From the NCBI RefSeq assembly GCF_900637185.1, contig NZ_LR134352.1:4392001-4456000 (forward strand): a DNA stretch of 64,000 nt. The letters are read 5' to 3'. The DNA is from Nocardia asteroides (GTDB lineage Bacteria; Actinomycetota; Actinomycetes; Mycobacteriales; Mycobacteriaceae). The position numbers and the translations under genes are program-made. The notes beneath the pieces are model-generated. The model had not been told where the DNA came from, ran no database searches, and worked only from the letters and a program-made list of their open reading frames with translations. Shown here in pieces: positions 40,529 through 48,944 of the stretch; positions within the stretch are counted from its first letter, which is position 1, and every line of letters begins with the position of its first letter.

Positions 40529-42340
40529 CTACTCGGCGGGCTGGACCACGGTGTCCGGGTGCAGTGCCACGGTGCCGACGACATCGGGACGCCGCCAGGT
40601 CACCCGGTGCGGGATGGGTCCGTCCGGTAGCCAGGGCAGCGCGGCGACCGCGTCGCCGACCTCCCAGGTGCCGCGTTCGACGACACCGAGCGCGGCATCG
40701 ATCACCATGTACTCCTGGGTCGTCTTGTGGATCGGCTGCGACTCCACCCACACCACGATCCATTCTCCCGGCTCGAAGCCGACCCTGGCCTGCACCGCGT
40801 CGATCAGATCACGGTTGTGCAGGTGACCGTCGCCGAAGTTGAAGCCGATCAGCGAGTTGCAGGCGAACTCGGCCTCGCGCACGGTCCAGCGGTCCAGCTC
40901 GGGGATGTGCTTGTACAGCAGCGAGAACAGGCCGCGGCCCTGACTGTGCATCGAGCGCCAGGCGATGGTCTGCTGCATGGTGATCTCGGCGACCGCGGGC
41001 TCGTACCCCATGGCCAGCAGCTGGTCGATCTGGTTGTCGGCGGGCCGGTGCGCGATGGTGTTCAGCTTGGCTTCGGCACCGGGCGCGAACGCCCACAGCG
41101 CCGAGGCCCAGTTGCCCGCGTACTGCCGCATGGACGGCAGGAACGACACCAGGTCCGGGCGCAGATTGCCCAGCACCGGGAAGAAGGCCAGCCCGGCGAC
41201 GATCGCGATCGTGAGCCACGGCGAAGACATGTCGAAGACGCCGTAGCCGTCGGTGTTGGGGAAGCCGAGGAACAGGAACACGGTCAGGTAGGCGAACAGG
41301 ATGTTCCATTCCAGCGGTACCGCCAGCGGGAAGGTCGAGGTGATGAACAGGTGGAACACCACCATCATCACCACGCCGGCCAGCGTCAGCCAGTAATTCG
41401 TGGAGAACAGCAGGACGATCGGGGTGATCACCTCGACGGTGGTACCGCCGACATGGGCCATGAACGACGCGACGCCGGACGGGCGGATGTCGTGTGGGAA
41501 GTCCCGATAGTGGGCGCGCTTGACCGACCGGAACGGCAGGGACGGGCTGTTGGACACCATCGGCGGCACCACATTGGTGAAGTGCTTGCCGAACTTGGAC
41601 ACCCCGGCACCGACCCACACGATCACGATCAGCAGCTTCGCCGCGATGATCATGTCGGTGAAGGGCAGGACCGCGAAGAACAACAGCGCGGGCAGGTACT
41701 GCTCGCCGCGAGCGGCGAGGAAGATCGTCTTGTCACGCAGGCCGCACAGCACATAGAGCACGATCGGGGCCACCAGCAGGGCGGGCCGCACCAGCCCGGA
41801 CGTGTTGTCCGGCAAGGCTTCCAGCAGCGACGCGGTGGTCCGGCCTGGTGCGAGCAACGCGACCGCGAGCGAGGCCAGGAAACCCAGGTAGAGCGCCACG
41901 TCGAGCGTGGTGCGCGAGTCACCGGCGGTGAACGGCACCCGCCGCCAGGGCCGCAGCCGGATGCTGCCGCGCCGAGCGAAGTACAGCGCGCCGCCGGTCA
42001 TCGGCTTGAACTTGCCCGCCAGCGGTCCCCACGAGCCGGCAACACCGATCGCCTCGAGCAGCACCGTCCACAGCACCAGCTTCTGGTAGACGATCGGCTC
42101 GTTCCACCATTGCCCGATGTCCCAGAACGGCCCGGTGCCGGAGGTGGCGGTCGCCACCAGGACGCCGCCGAGGATGTAGACGACGAGCAGTTTGGCGATG
42201 TAGACGGTGTGGATCATCTTCGGCGAGCCGAATCCGTATTCCGCCCAGTGCAGTGCCAGCGTCCGGACCCGTTCGCGCAGTGGTAGATCCAGAAATGTCC
42301 CGGTGTCCACCGGCGGGAAGTCTCCCGTCTTGAATCCCAT
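40529..42340 (-). CDS. DUF3556 transmembrane protein
   Basis: 603 residues. About eight to ten membrane helices between residues 45 and 440, then a soluble C-terminal region of about 160 residues. The sequence (PPVDTGTFLDLPLRERVR, ALHWAEYGFGSPK) matches the DUF3556 family found in Nocardia, Rhodococcus and Mycobacterium. Function unknown. It lies 27 bases upstream of the oxidoreductase gene and 91 bases downstream of the acyl-CoA synthetase, suggesting a membrane lipid pathway. Confidence 0.83.
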   Translation of the reverse strand: MGFKTGDFPPVDTGTFLDLPLRERVRTLALHWAEYGFGSPKMIHTVYIAKLLVVYILGGVLVATATSGTGPFWDIGQWWNEPIVYQKLVLWTVLLEAIGVAGSWGPLAGKFKPMTGGALYFARRGSIRLRPWRRVPFTAGDSRTTLDVALYLGFLASLAVALLAPGRTTASLLEALPDNTSGLVRPALLVAPIVLYVLCGLRDKTIFLAARGEQYLPALLFFAVLPFTDMIIAAKLLIVIVWVGAGVSKFGKHFTNVVPPMVSNSPSLPFRSVKRAHYRDFPHDIRPSGVASFMAHVGGTTVEVITPIVLLFSTNYWLTLAGVVMMVVFHLFITSTFPLAVPLEWNILFAYLTVFLFLGFPNTDGYGVFDMSSPWLTIAIVAGLAFFPVLGNLRPDLVSFLPSMRQYAGNWASALWAFAPGAEAKLNTIAHRPADNQIDQLLAMGYEPAVAEITMQQTIAWRSMHSQGRGLFSLLYKHIPELDRWTVREAEFACNSLIGFNFGDGHLHNRDLIDAVQARVGFEPGEWIVVWVESQPIHKTTQEYMVIDAALGVVERGTWEVGDAVAALPWLPDGPIPHRVTWRRPDVVGTVALHPDTVVQPAE

Positions 42341-42431
42341 GACCCGATCCCTTTCTCTCCTGCCTCCGGGCGCGCGCGACCGCGACCGAAAGGATGTCTT
42401 TCGTTCGGAATGTGGTGTGATGTGCGGTCGC

Positions 42432-43877
42432 TCAGGCCCGCGCGGCGAGCAGGCGCAGCTGCTTCTTGTCGATCTTGCCGACGGGGTTGCGCGGCATCTC
42501 CGCGGTGAGCACGATCGCCGCGGGCACCTTGAACGCGGCGAGTTCGGCCCGGCAGTGCTCGGCCAGTTCCGCGACGGTGACCGTGGTGTCGGGCGCGGCC
42601 ACCACGTGGGCGACCGGGACCTCGCCGAGCACCGCGTCCGGCACGCCGACGACGGCGGCTTCGTGGACCGCGGGGTGCCGGTAGAGCGCGTTCTCGATCT
42701 CCTTGGGGTAGAGGTTCTCCCCGCCCCGGATGATCATGTCCTTGATCCGGTCGACCAGGACCAGGTAGCCGTCGTGGTCGAGATAGCCGACGTCGCCGGT
42801 ACGCAGGCGGCCCTCGACCACCGTGCTCGCGGTTTCCTCGGGTCTGCCGAGGTAGCCGCGCATGACGGTGGGTCCGCTGATCACGACCTCGCCGGGTTCG
42901 CCCGGCTCGCACGCGGTGCCGTCGGGTGCGGAGATCGTCACCGTCTGACCGGGCAGCGGCAGGCCGACTGTGCCCGGTTTGCGTGGTCCCGCAATCGGAT
43001 TGAGGGTGGAGGCGCAGGTGCCCTCCGACAGGCCGTAGCCCTCGACGATCGGGACGCCGTAGCGGCGTTCGAACCGGCCGATGAGTTCGGCCGCCATCGG
43101 GGCGGCGCCGCAGATCGCCACGCGCAGCGAGGAGGTGTCGGCCGGCTGATCCTGCGGGCGGGCGACCAGCATGGCGTAGATGGCGGGTACCGCCGAGAAG
43201 TACGTCGGCCGGACCCGGGCGACGGTGTCGAAGAATCCGGACGCGGAGAACCGGCCCGCGATGGTGGTGCGGCCGCCGGCCAGCAGGGGCGACAGCACGC
43301 TCACCACGATCCCGTTGACGTGGAACAGCGGCAGGATCAGCAGGCTGTGATCGGTCCGGTTCAGGCCGAGCGCGCTGATGACCATCGCGCACATGGCGGC
43401 GAGGTTGTCGTGACCGAGGAGCACGCCTTTGGGCCTGCCGGTGGTCCCGCTGGTGTAGATGATCAACGCCAGACCGTCGGGCTCCGGCGGCGCGACGGCC
43501 ACCGGGCCGGCGGGTGTCGCCAGGGCGGCGACGTCGAGGGTCACCGCCGCGCGCCCGGGATCACCGATCACGACCCGGGCCGCGGAATCCTCGATCTGGT
43601 AGCGGATGTCGTCGTCGGTGAGTCCCGGGTTGACCGGGGTGACCGCGGCGCCGAGCCGCCACGCGGCGAACAGGGCGACCACCAGCTCCACCCGGTTGGG
43701 CAGCACCACCGCGACGACGTCGCCGGCGCGGACTCCGGCCCGGTGCAGCACCGACGCGGCGGCGCCGACCCTGGCGTCGAACTCCGCGTTCGACAGCGTG
43801 CCCGCGTCATCGCCCACGCTGGGCCCCGCGGGGTCGGCGGCGGCTCTGACCTGGGGCAATTCGGCGATGTGTCGCAT
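42432..43877 (-). CDS. Acyl-CoA synthetase, AMP-forming
   Basis: 481 residues, somewhat short for the family, from ATG 43877 with GAGGAA upstream. P-loop YTSGTTGRPKG, then GYGLSEGT, RTGDVGYLD and the C-terminal lysine loop PRNPVGKIDKK, so adenylate formation and thioester transfer should work. It activates a carboxylic acid of unknown type. First gene of the run with the DUF3556 and FAD oxidoreductase genes, and divergent from a PucR-type regulator. Confidence 0.9.
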   Translation of the reverse strand: MRHIAELPQVRAAADPAGPSVGDDAGTLSNAEFDARVGAAASVLHRAGVRAGDVVAVVLPNRVELVVALFAAWRLGAAVTPVNPGLTDDDIRYQIEDSAARVVIGDPGRAAVTLDVAALATPAGPVAVAPPEPDGLALIIYTSGTTGRPKGVLLGHDNLAAMCAMVISALGLNRTDHSLLILPLFHVNGIVVSVLSPLLAGGRTTIAGRFSASGFFDTVARVRPTYFSAVPAIYAMLVARPQDQPADTSSLRVAICGAAPMAAELIGRFERRYGVPIVEGYGLSEGTCASTLNPIAGPRKPGTVGLPLPGQTVTISAPDGTACEPGEPGEVVISGPTVMRGYLGRPEETASTVVEGRLRTGDVGYLDHDGYLVLVDRIKDMIIRGGENLYPKEIENALYRHPAVHEAAVVGVPDAVLGEVPVAHVVAAPDTTVTVAELAEHCRAELAAFKVPAAIVLTAEMPRNPVGKIDKKQLRLLAARA

Positions 43878-43913
43878 GATTCCTCACCGGGTTCGTCTGT
43901 GATCTGGGTTACA

Positions 43914-43925
43914 TACCTCAAGGTA
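43914..43925. promoter_or_regulatory. Short palindrome upstream of acyl-CoA synthetase gene
   Basis: TACCT-CA-AGGTA is a perfect 12-base palindrome 36 bases upstream of the acyl-CoA synthetase start on the minus strand, within the divergent promoter region. It may be an operator; a site this short can arise by chance. Confidence 0.3.
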
Positions 43926-43979
43926 GGGCGCGGCTTCTCCGCCGACTACGGGCCCGCAGCCCAGCGTTGCGCGCTCGTC

Positions 43980-43996
43980 TTGTGCCACGGGCACAA
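43980..43996. promoter_or_regulatory. Inverted repeat TTGTGCC-N3-GGCACAA upstream of PucR-type gene
   Basis: Arms TTGTGCC (43980-43986) and GGCACAA (43990-43996) are exact complements around ACG. The repeat lies 42 bases before the PucR-type start at 44039 and about 103 bases from the divergent acyl-CoA synthetase start. A related palindrome lies next to the other PucR-type gene at 33225-33240. Confidence 0.5.
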
Positions 43997-44038
43997 ACGG
44001 CGCCGTCCCCGCCCGCGGCGCGGGTACTGTCTGCGGCC

Positions 44039-45295
44039 ATGCCCCTGGACAACGAGCCGCTGGTGCGCGCGGTGGCGAGCCGGATCAAGGCCGACCTGGA
44101 CCGGCGCACGACGACGATGACCGCCATGTTCGTCGACATCATCCCTGAGTTCCGGCACGACGACGAGGTGCTGCGGCTGATGGTGGCCAGCACCGAATCC
44201 AACCTGGTCGCGATTCTGGACATGCTCACCCTGGCGATCGGGGTGGACGACATCACCGTGCCGCCCGCCGCCGCCGAGTACGCGCGCCGTTTCGCCCAGC
44301 ACGACCTGTCGCTCGAGGGACTGCTGCGCGCCTACCGGCTCGGCGAGAACATGTTCGTGCAATGGACGATGGCGCTGCTGGCCGAGCTGAACCCGCCCAC
44401 CGAGGTCGCGCTGGCCACCGCGGCCCGCATCGCCGACGTGGTCAACGGCTACATCGACCGGGTGATCGAGGGCCTGATCGACATCTACGAGGACGAGCGA
44501 CGCCGCTGGGACGCGCGCACCGACGCGGCGCGCGCGGCCCAGGTGCGCGCGGTGCTCGACGCCGACGATCTCGACCTCGCCTCGGCCGAGCAGATGCTGT
44601 CGGTGTCACTGCGCGGCTGGCACCAGATGGCGGTGCTGTGGACACTGCCGGGCACCCCCGACCCCGGCGCCGAGCTGCGCGCCGGAACCGGGCTGCTCGC
44701 CGACGCGACCGGCCGGACCCCGATGACCATCGAAGTGGACGACCACAGCCGCTGGGTGTGGATCGCCTCGGCGGGGCGCGCCGCTCCCGACACCGGACGG
44801 CTCGCCCACGCTCTGCGCGCCCACCCGAATCTCTCGGTGGCCCTGGGCGATCCGGCCACCGGCCTGGAGGGTTTCCGCCAGACCTTCCGCGACGCGCAGC
44901 GGGCCCGCGCTATCGCCCTGGCGACACGCGCCCGCGGCCTCACCGACTATGCCGAGGTGGCGCTGTCGGCCCTGTTCACCGACCGTGTCCCCGACGTCCA
45001 GGCGTGGGCGAGCCGGATCCTCGGCGGGCTGATGGGGGCGGACGAGACCGCGGCCCGCCTGCGCGAGACGGTCCGCGCCTTCCTCGACGCCCGCGGCAGC
45101 TACACCGACGCCGCCGCCCGCCTGCACGTCCACAAGAACACCGTGCACTACCGCGTGCGCAAGGCCGAGGAACTGCTCGGCCATCCGCTCACCGACCGCA
45201 GGCTCGATCTCGAAGTGGCCCTGCGCGTCTGCGCTCAGCTGGGCCTGCCGCGGTCGCGTCCGGGCGCACCGCCGAACGCGACCGGCGACAGCTGA
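44039..45295 (+). CDS. PucR/CdaR-type transcriptional regulator
   Basis: 418 residues from ATG 44039; the frame is open to 43967 but the region before is the promoter. The N-terminal helical sensor segment contains EGLLRAYRLGENMFVQWT, the middle is CdaR-like, and the C-terminal PucR helix-turn-helix reads ARLHVHKNTVHYRVRKAEELLG (residues about 360-385). Divergent from the acyl-CoA synthetase run, it is the likely regulator of those three genes. Its own gene ends eight bases from the convergent P450 gene. Confidence 0.88.
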   Translation: MPLDNEPLVRAVASRIKADLDRRTTTMTAMFVDIIPEFRHDDEVLRLMVASTESNLVAILDMLTLAIGVDDITVPPAAAEYARRFAQHDLSLEGLLRAYRLGENMFVQWTMALLAELNPPTEVALATAARIADVVNGYIDRVIEGLIDIYEDERRRWDARTDAARAAQVRAVLDADDLDLASAEQMLSVSLRGWHQMAVLWTLPGTPDPGAELRAGTGLLADATGRTPMTIEVDDHSRWVWIASAGRAAPDTGRLAHALRAHPNLSVALGDPATGLEGFRQTFRDAQRARAIALATRARGLTDYAEVALSALFTDRVPDVQAWASRILGGLMGADETAARLRETVRAFLDARGSYTDAAARLHVHKNTVHYRVRKAEELLGHPLTDRRLDLEVALRVCAQLGLPRSRPGAPPNATGDS

Positions 45296-45302
45296 CGCGA
45301 CG

Positions 45303-46523
45303 TTACGACGCGCCGACGAACACCGGGAGTTCGCGGTGTCCGTTGGAGATGAACCCGATGACCGGTGGCACCGCCGCCGGATCGACCGCGAAGCGCAGGG
45401 CCGGGAAGCGGTCGAACAGGGCGGGCAGGGCGATCGCGGCCTCGAGGCGGGCCAGCGGGGCGCCGATGCAGTGGTGGGCGCCGTGACCGAAGGCCACGTG
45501 GTCCTTCTTGATCCGGGTGACGTCGAAGGTGGCCGCGCTCGCGCCGTGCACCCGGGGGTCACGGCCCGCCGCGGCGTAGGAGGCGAGGATGGCTTCGCCC
45601 TTGGCGATACGGATGTCGCCGATCTCGATGTCGTCGACCGCGTAGCGCAGCGGCAGGTGCGCGACGGGCGATTCGTAACGCAGCGTCTCCTCGATGACAT
45701 CGTCCCAGGTGGCGCGGCCCTCGCGGACGGCGGCGAGCTGCTCGGGATGGGTGAGCAGGTTGAAGATGGCCTGATCGAGCAGGTTGACGGTGGTCTCGTG
45801 GCCGGCGTTGATGACCAGCATCAGGGTGTCGACCATCTCCTTCTCGGTCAGTCGCTCCCCGTCCTCGTCGCGCGTGGAGATCAGGACGCTGGTCATGTCG
45901 TCGCCGGGATGGTCACGGCGCAACGCGACCAGGTCACCGATCAGGCCGAACATCTCGACGTAGTTGGCCTGCGCGGCTTCCGGGGAGATCTCGGTGTCGA
46001 AGAAGCGGGCGACGCAGGTGCGCAGCGCCGGCTCCATCTCGTCGGGCACACCCATCAGCTCGCAGATCACCTGGATCGGCACCGGGTAGGCGAAGGTCTC
46101 GCGCAGATCGACGCTCTCGCCCGCCGGGGTCTGCGCGATGTCGTCGAGCAGCGTGGTCACCAGCTCTTCGACGCGCGGCCGCAACGCGGCGGTCCGGCGG
46201 TGGGTGAAGGCGGGCGAGACCAGCTTGCGCAGCCGCCGGTGATCGGCGCCGTAGGCCGTGAACATGTTGTCGACCGCGACCCAGGGAAACAGCGGCCATT
46301 CGGCGCTGACCTCACCGTTGATGAACGACCCCCAGTGCTGGGCGGCGTCTTTGGATACCCGTGGGTCGGCGAGGAGTTGTTTCAGCAGCTCGGCGTCGGT
46401 CACCGACCACGCGGGCACACCCATCAATTCGACCGGCGCCACCGGCCCACGCGCGCGAATTCGCTCGTTCTCGCCCTGAATATCGATACCGGTCAGATCA
46501 AGCGCCAGTGGTTGATTACTCAC
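45303..46523 (-). CDS. Cytochrome P450, CYP154-like
   Basis: 406 residues from GTG 46523, preceded by AGGAGAA. AGHETT on the I helix, ETLRYE for EXXR, and the heme loop FGHGAHHCIGAP with Cys352. The N-terminal SKDAAQHWGSFINGEV and VNLLDQAIFNLLTHPEQL resemble streptomycete CYP154 enzymes. It directly follows a CYP157-like gene with ten bases between them. CYP154-CYP157 pairs are known from streptomycete conservons, but no conservon genes are here. The substrate is unknown. Confidence 0.87.
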   Translation of the reverse strand: MSNQPLALDLTGIDIQGENERIRARGPVAPVELMGVPAWSVTDAELLKQLLADPRVSKDAAQHWGSFINGEVSAEWPLFPWVAVDNMFTAYGADHRRLRKLVSPAFTHRRTAALRPRVEELVTTLLDDIAQTPAGESVDLRETFAYPVPIQVICELMGVPDEMEPALRTCVARFFDTEISPEAAQANYVEMFGLIGDLVALRRDHPGDDMTSVLISTRDEDGERLTEKEMVDTLMLVINAGHETTVNLLDQAIFNLLTHPEQLAAVREGRATWDDVIEETLRYESPVAHLPLRYAVDDIEIGDIRIAKGEAILASYAAAGRDPRVHGASAATFDVTRIKKDHVAFGHGAHHCIGAPLARLEAAIALPALFDRFPALRFAVDPAAVPPVIGFISNGHRELPVFVGAS

Positions 46524-46533
46524 AGGTGTTCTC

Positions 46534-47793
46534 CTACATCACATTCAATGGCGGACTGGCCGGGAAGACCACCGGCAGGGCCGCCAACGCCCGATGGAAA
46601 GGCCCAGGGCGCCAAGACAGTTCATCCTCTCGCACCGCCAAGCGCAACTCCGGCAGCGCGTCCAGGAGCTGATCCACGGCTTCCTGCGCCACCAGCGACG
46701 CCACCGATTTGGCGGGGCAGGCGTGCGGGCCGCTGCTCCACGCCAGATGCGAGCGGTTGCCGGTGCGCTCGCCGCCGATCGCGGGATCGTTGTTGCACGC
46801 CGCGAAACTGATCATCACCGGCTGATTCGCGGGCAGCCACAGATCGCCGACGGGCGTGGGATGACGCGGGTAGGAGATGGCGAAGTTCGCCATCGGCGGA
46901 TCGTCGAACAGCACCTCGTCCAACGCGTCGCGGGCCGAGAGGCTGCCACCGATGACGCTGCCGGCGAAACGTTCGTCGGTCAGGATCAGCCGCAGGGTGT
47001 TGACGATGAGATTCTGCTGCGGTTCGAGACCGGCGCCGTAGATGCTGATGATGTTGTAGAGCATCTCGGTGTCGTCGAGTCCGGCGTGGTGCTGCAGCAG
47101 GCGGGTCACCATGTCGTCGCCGGGTTCGCGCCGCTTCAGTTCGATCAGGTCCATCAGGGCCGCGCTGAGCATGGTCATGCCCTGCACGGCGCCGTCGTCG
47201 ACCGAGTCGAACAGCATGGCCATGCCGGTGGTCACGCGCTGGCCGATCTCGCCCGGGCAGCCCAGCATGTGGTTGAGCCCGGCGAAGACCAGCGGAAAGG
47301 CGTACTGCGAGACCAGATCCGCCGCGCCGCTCTCGCAGAAGGTGTTGATCAGCGGAATGGCTTCGCGTTCCACGATGGCGTGCAGACCGTGCAGGTCGAC
47401 ACCGTCGATGGCGCCGACATTGGCCTGCCGATAGCGCGCGTGCGCGACACCGGTGTTGCGCAACACGTTCGGGTACCACATCATCATCGGCTTCACCGGG
47501 CAGTCGTCGGGCACCGTGACCTCCCACGCGCGCGGGTCGGCCGGGAAGTTGTCCGGGTCGTTCAGGATCCGCACTGCCTCGCGATAGCCGATCACCAAGG
47601 TCGCCGGCACCCCGGGCGCCAGTTCCACCGGCGCGAACGCGCCGTAGCGGCGGCGTAATTCGCGGTAGCTGCGGTGTGGATCGGCGGCGAATTCGTCGGT
47701 GTACATCGGGAACCGGGGTCCCTCGAAGGTGTCGGTCGGACCGATCGTCCAGGGCATGGCGGCCGATGGTTCGGACAGGCGCGAGCTGGCCAA
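46534..47793 (-). CDS. Cytochrome P450, CYP157-like, lacking EXXR arginine
   Basis: About 419 residues from TTG 47793, eight bases after AGGAG; ATG 47757 would give 407. The heme loop WSSGPHACPAKS has the thiolate cysteine (Cys359 from the TTG start). Two otherwise conserved motifs are altered: the EXXR helix reads DEVLFDDPP, so Arg is Phe, and the I helix reads GAGLEPQQN, with no Thr of the acid-alcohol pair. CYP157 members from Streptomyces are known to deviate in EXXR. The N-terminus (FPMYTDEFAADPHRSYREL, ELAPGVPATLVIGYR) also fits CYP157. It is co-transcribed with the CYP154-like gene. Confidence 0.85.
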   Translation of the reverse strand: MASSRLSEPSAAMPWTIGPTDTFEGPRFPMYTDEFAADPHRSYRELRRRYGAFAPVELAPGVPATLVIGYREAVRILNDPDNFPADPRAWEVTVPDDCPVKPMMMWYPNVLRNTGVAHARYRQANVGAIDGVDLHGLHAIVEREAIPLINTFCESGAADLVSQYAFPLVFAGLNHMLGCPGEIGQRVTTGMAMLFDSVDDGAVQGMTMLSAALMDLIELKRREPGDDMVTRLLQHHAGLDDTEMLYNIISIYGAGLEPQQNLIVNTLRLILTDERFAGSVIGGSLSARDALDEVLFDDPPMANFAISYPRHPTPVGDLWLPANQPVMISFAACNNDPAIGGERTGNRSHLAWSSGPHACPAKSVASLVAQEAVDQLLDALPELRLAVREDELSWRPGPFHRALAALPVVFPASPPLNVM

Positions 47794-47890
47794 AGGTGTG
47801 ACTCCTGACGCGAGGTGGAACACGAACGATCGCGGGTAGCGAAACGCCCACGTGTCTGTCAGGCTACGACGAGCCGTCGTGGCCACGGTC

Positions 47891-47926
47891 TGCGGGCAAG
47901 CACAGCGAGGCATCGCGATGCCCGCA
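47891..47926. terminator. Nested palindrome downstream of glutamine amidotransferase gene
   Basis: TGCGGGCA (47891-47898) and TGCCCGCA (47919-47926) are exact complements. Inside, GGCATCGCGATGCC (47909-47922) is a second perfect palindrome. The structure lies about 46 bases after the amidotransferase stop on the minus strand and upstream of the CYP157-like start. It could be a terminator or an operator for the P450 pair. Confidence 0.4.
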
Positions 47927-47972
47927 CCGGCGCCGTGTCACCGGCGTTCAGTTCGGTTCGGCCACAACGCAC

Positions 47973-48806
47973 TCAGACCGGCGCGACGGGACGGAACTCC
48001 ACGACCGCGTCGTCGCCCGCGCGAACCACACCGGCACAGGACTCCGGCACTTCGTTCCACGCGCCGGGCAGATCACCCAGCGGTTCCGAGACGACGAAAC
48101 GGGTTTCGTCGCCGAGGCGGTGCAATACCTCCACCTCGGGATGCAGGGCGCGCAGGGCGGCGATCTTCGTCGAGAAGAACAGCGAACGCGACTGTCGCTC
48201 ACTCGAATACCGGAAGACGTACAGGGATTTCCCGTCGGTGGTCGCCACCGTCATCTGGACCGGATATTCCACGTCATGCGCGCGGCCGACATCCTCGACG
48301 AATCCGACCGCGCGGGCGACGGCGCCGAGCGGATCGTCGACGAGCCCGAATGTCAGTGCCAGATAGAACAGAGTTTCCGAATCCGTCGACCCTTCGAGAT
48401 CGGGAAACAGGGCCGGATCGATGGCGGTCACGAGATCGCGGCGGACGTCGTGGAATCCGCGCAGCGCGCCATTGTGCATCCACAGCCAGTGTCCGTGCCG
48501 GAACGGATGGCAATTGCTGCGTTGCACGGGCGTTCCGGTGGAGGCGCGAATATGCGCGAAGAACAGCGGGGTGCGAATCTGACCGGCGACCTCACGCAGA
48601 TTCCGGTCGTTCCACGCCGGCTCGATACTCTTGAACACCGCGGGCTCGTCGCCCTCCCCGTACCAGCCGATCCCGAAACCGTCCCCATTGGTGGTGGTGG
48701 CGCCGAGGCGGGAATGCAGACTCTGGTCGATCAAGGAGTGCCGCGGGGTGAACAGTAATTCCCCGGCAAGAATCGGCTCCCCCGAATAGGCCATCCACCT
48801 GCACAT
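47973..48806 (-). CDS. Class II glutamine amidotransferase
   Basis: 277 residues. MCRWMAYSG at the start exposes Cys2 as N-terminal nucleophile after Met removal. The glutaminase site continues with NGDGFGIGWYG, FFAHIRASTG and HPFRHGHWLWMHNGAL. It belongs to the YafJ/EgtC/Dug3 group that releases ammonia or splits gamma-glutamyl bonds. No synthetase partner is next to it, so the target is unknown. It is divergent from the iron-regulated formyltransferase gene, 138 bases apart. Confidence 0.9.
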   Translation of the reverse strand: MCRWMAYSGEPILAGELLFTPRHSLIDQSLHSRLGATTTNGDGFGIGWYGEGDEPAVFKSIEPAWNDRNLREVAGQIRTPLFFAHIRASTGTPVQRSNCHPFRHGHWLWMHNGALRGFHDVRRDLVTAIDPALFPDLEGSTDSETLFYLALTFGLVDDPLGAVARAVGFVEDVGRAHDVEYPVQMTVATTDGKSLYVFRYSSERQSRSLFFSTKIAALRALHPEVEVLHRLGDETRFVVSEPLGDLPGAWNEVPESCAGVVRAGDDAVVEFRPVAPV

Positions 48807-48908
48807 ATATCTATTGAAACAGACCGGATTGCCGATGTTAAGCGCTGATCGCACGAGCGGGCGGGCAGCCGGGATCACCCACCCGGTTCTGACCCACGCA
48901 CCGCAATG

Positions 48909-48927
48909 TAAGGTAAGCCTACGCAAA
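48909..48927. promoter_or_regulatory. IdeR/DtxR-type iron box
   Basis: TAAGGTAAGCCTACGCAAA matches the 19-base IdeR consensus (TWAGGTWAGSCTWACCTWA) at all but about three positions, with the left half-site nearly perfect. It lies 17 bases upstream of the formyltransferase start, so iron-loaded IdeR should repress that gene and the NRPS behind it. The distance to the divergent amidotransferase is about 100 bases. Confidence 0.8.
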
Positions 48928-48944
48928 TCTGAGAGGGCTAGTCC

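Noticed and set aside
45303..47793. A complete conservon (CvnA-D plus P450s)
   Set aside because: Only the P450 pair is present; no histidine-kinase-like, roadblock, DUF742 or GTPase gene flanks it.
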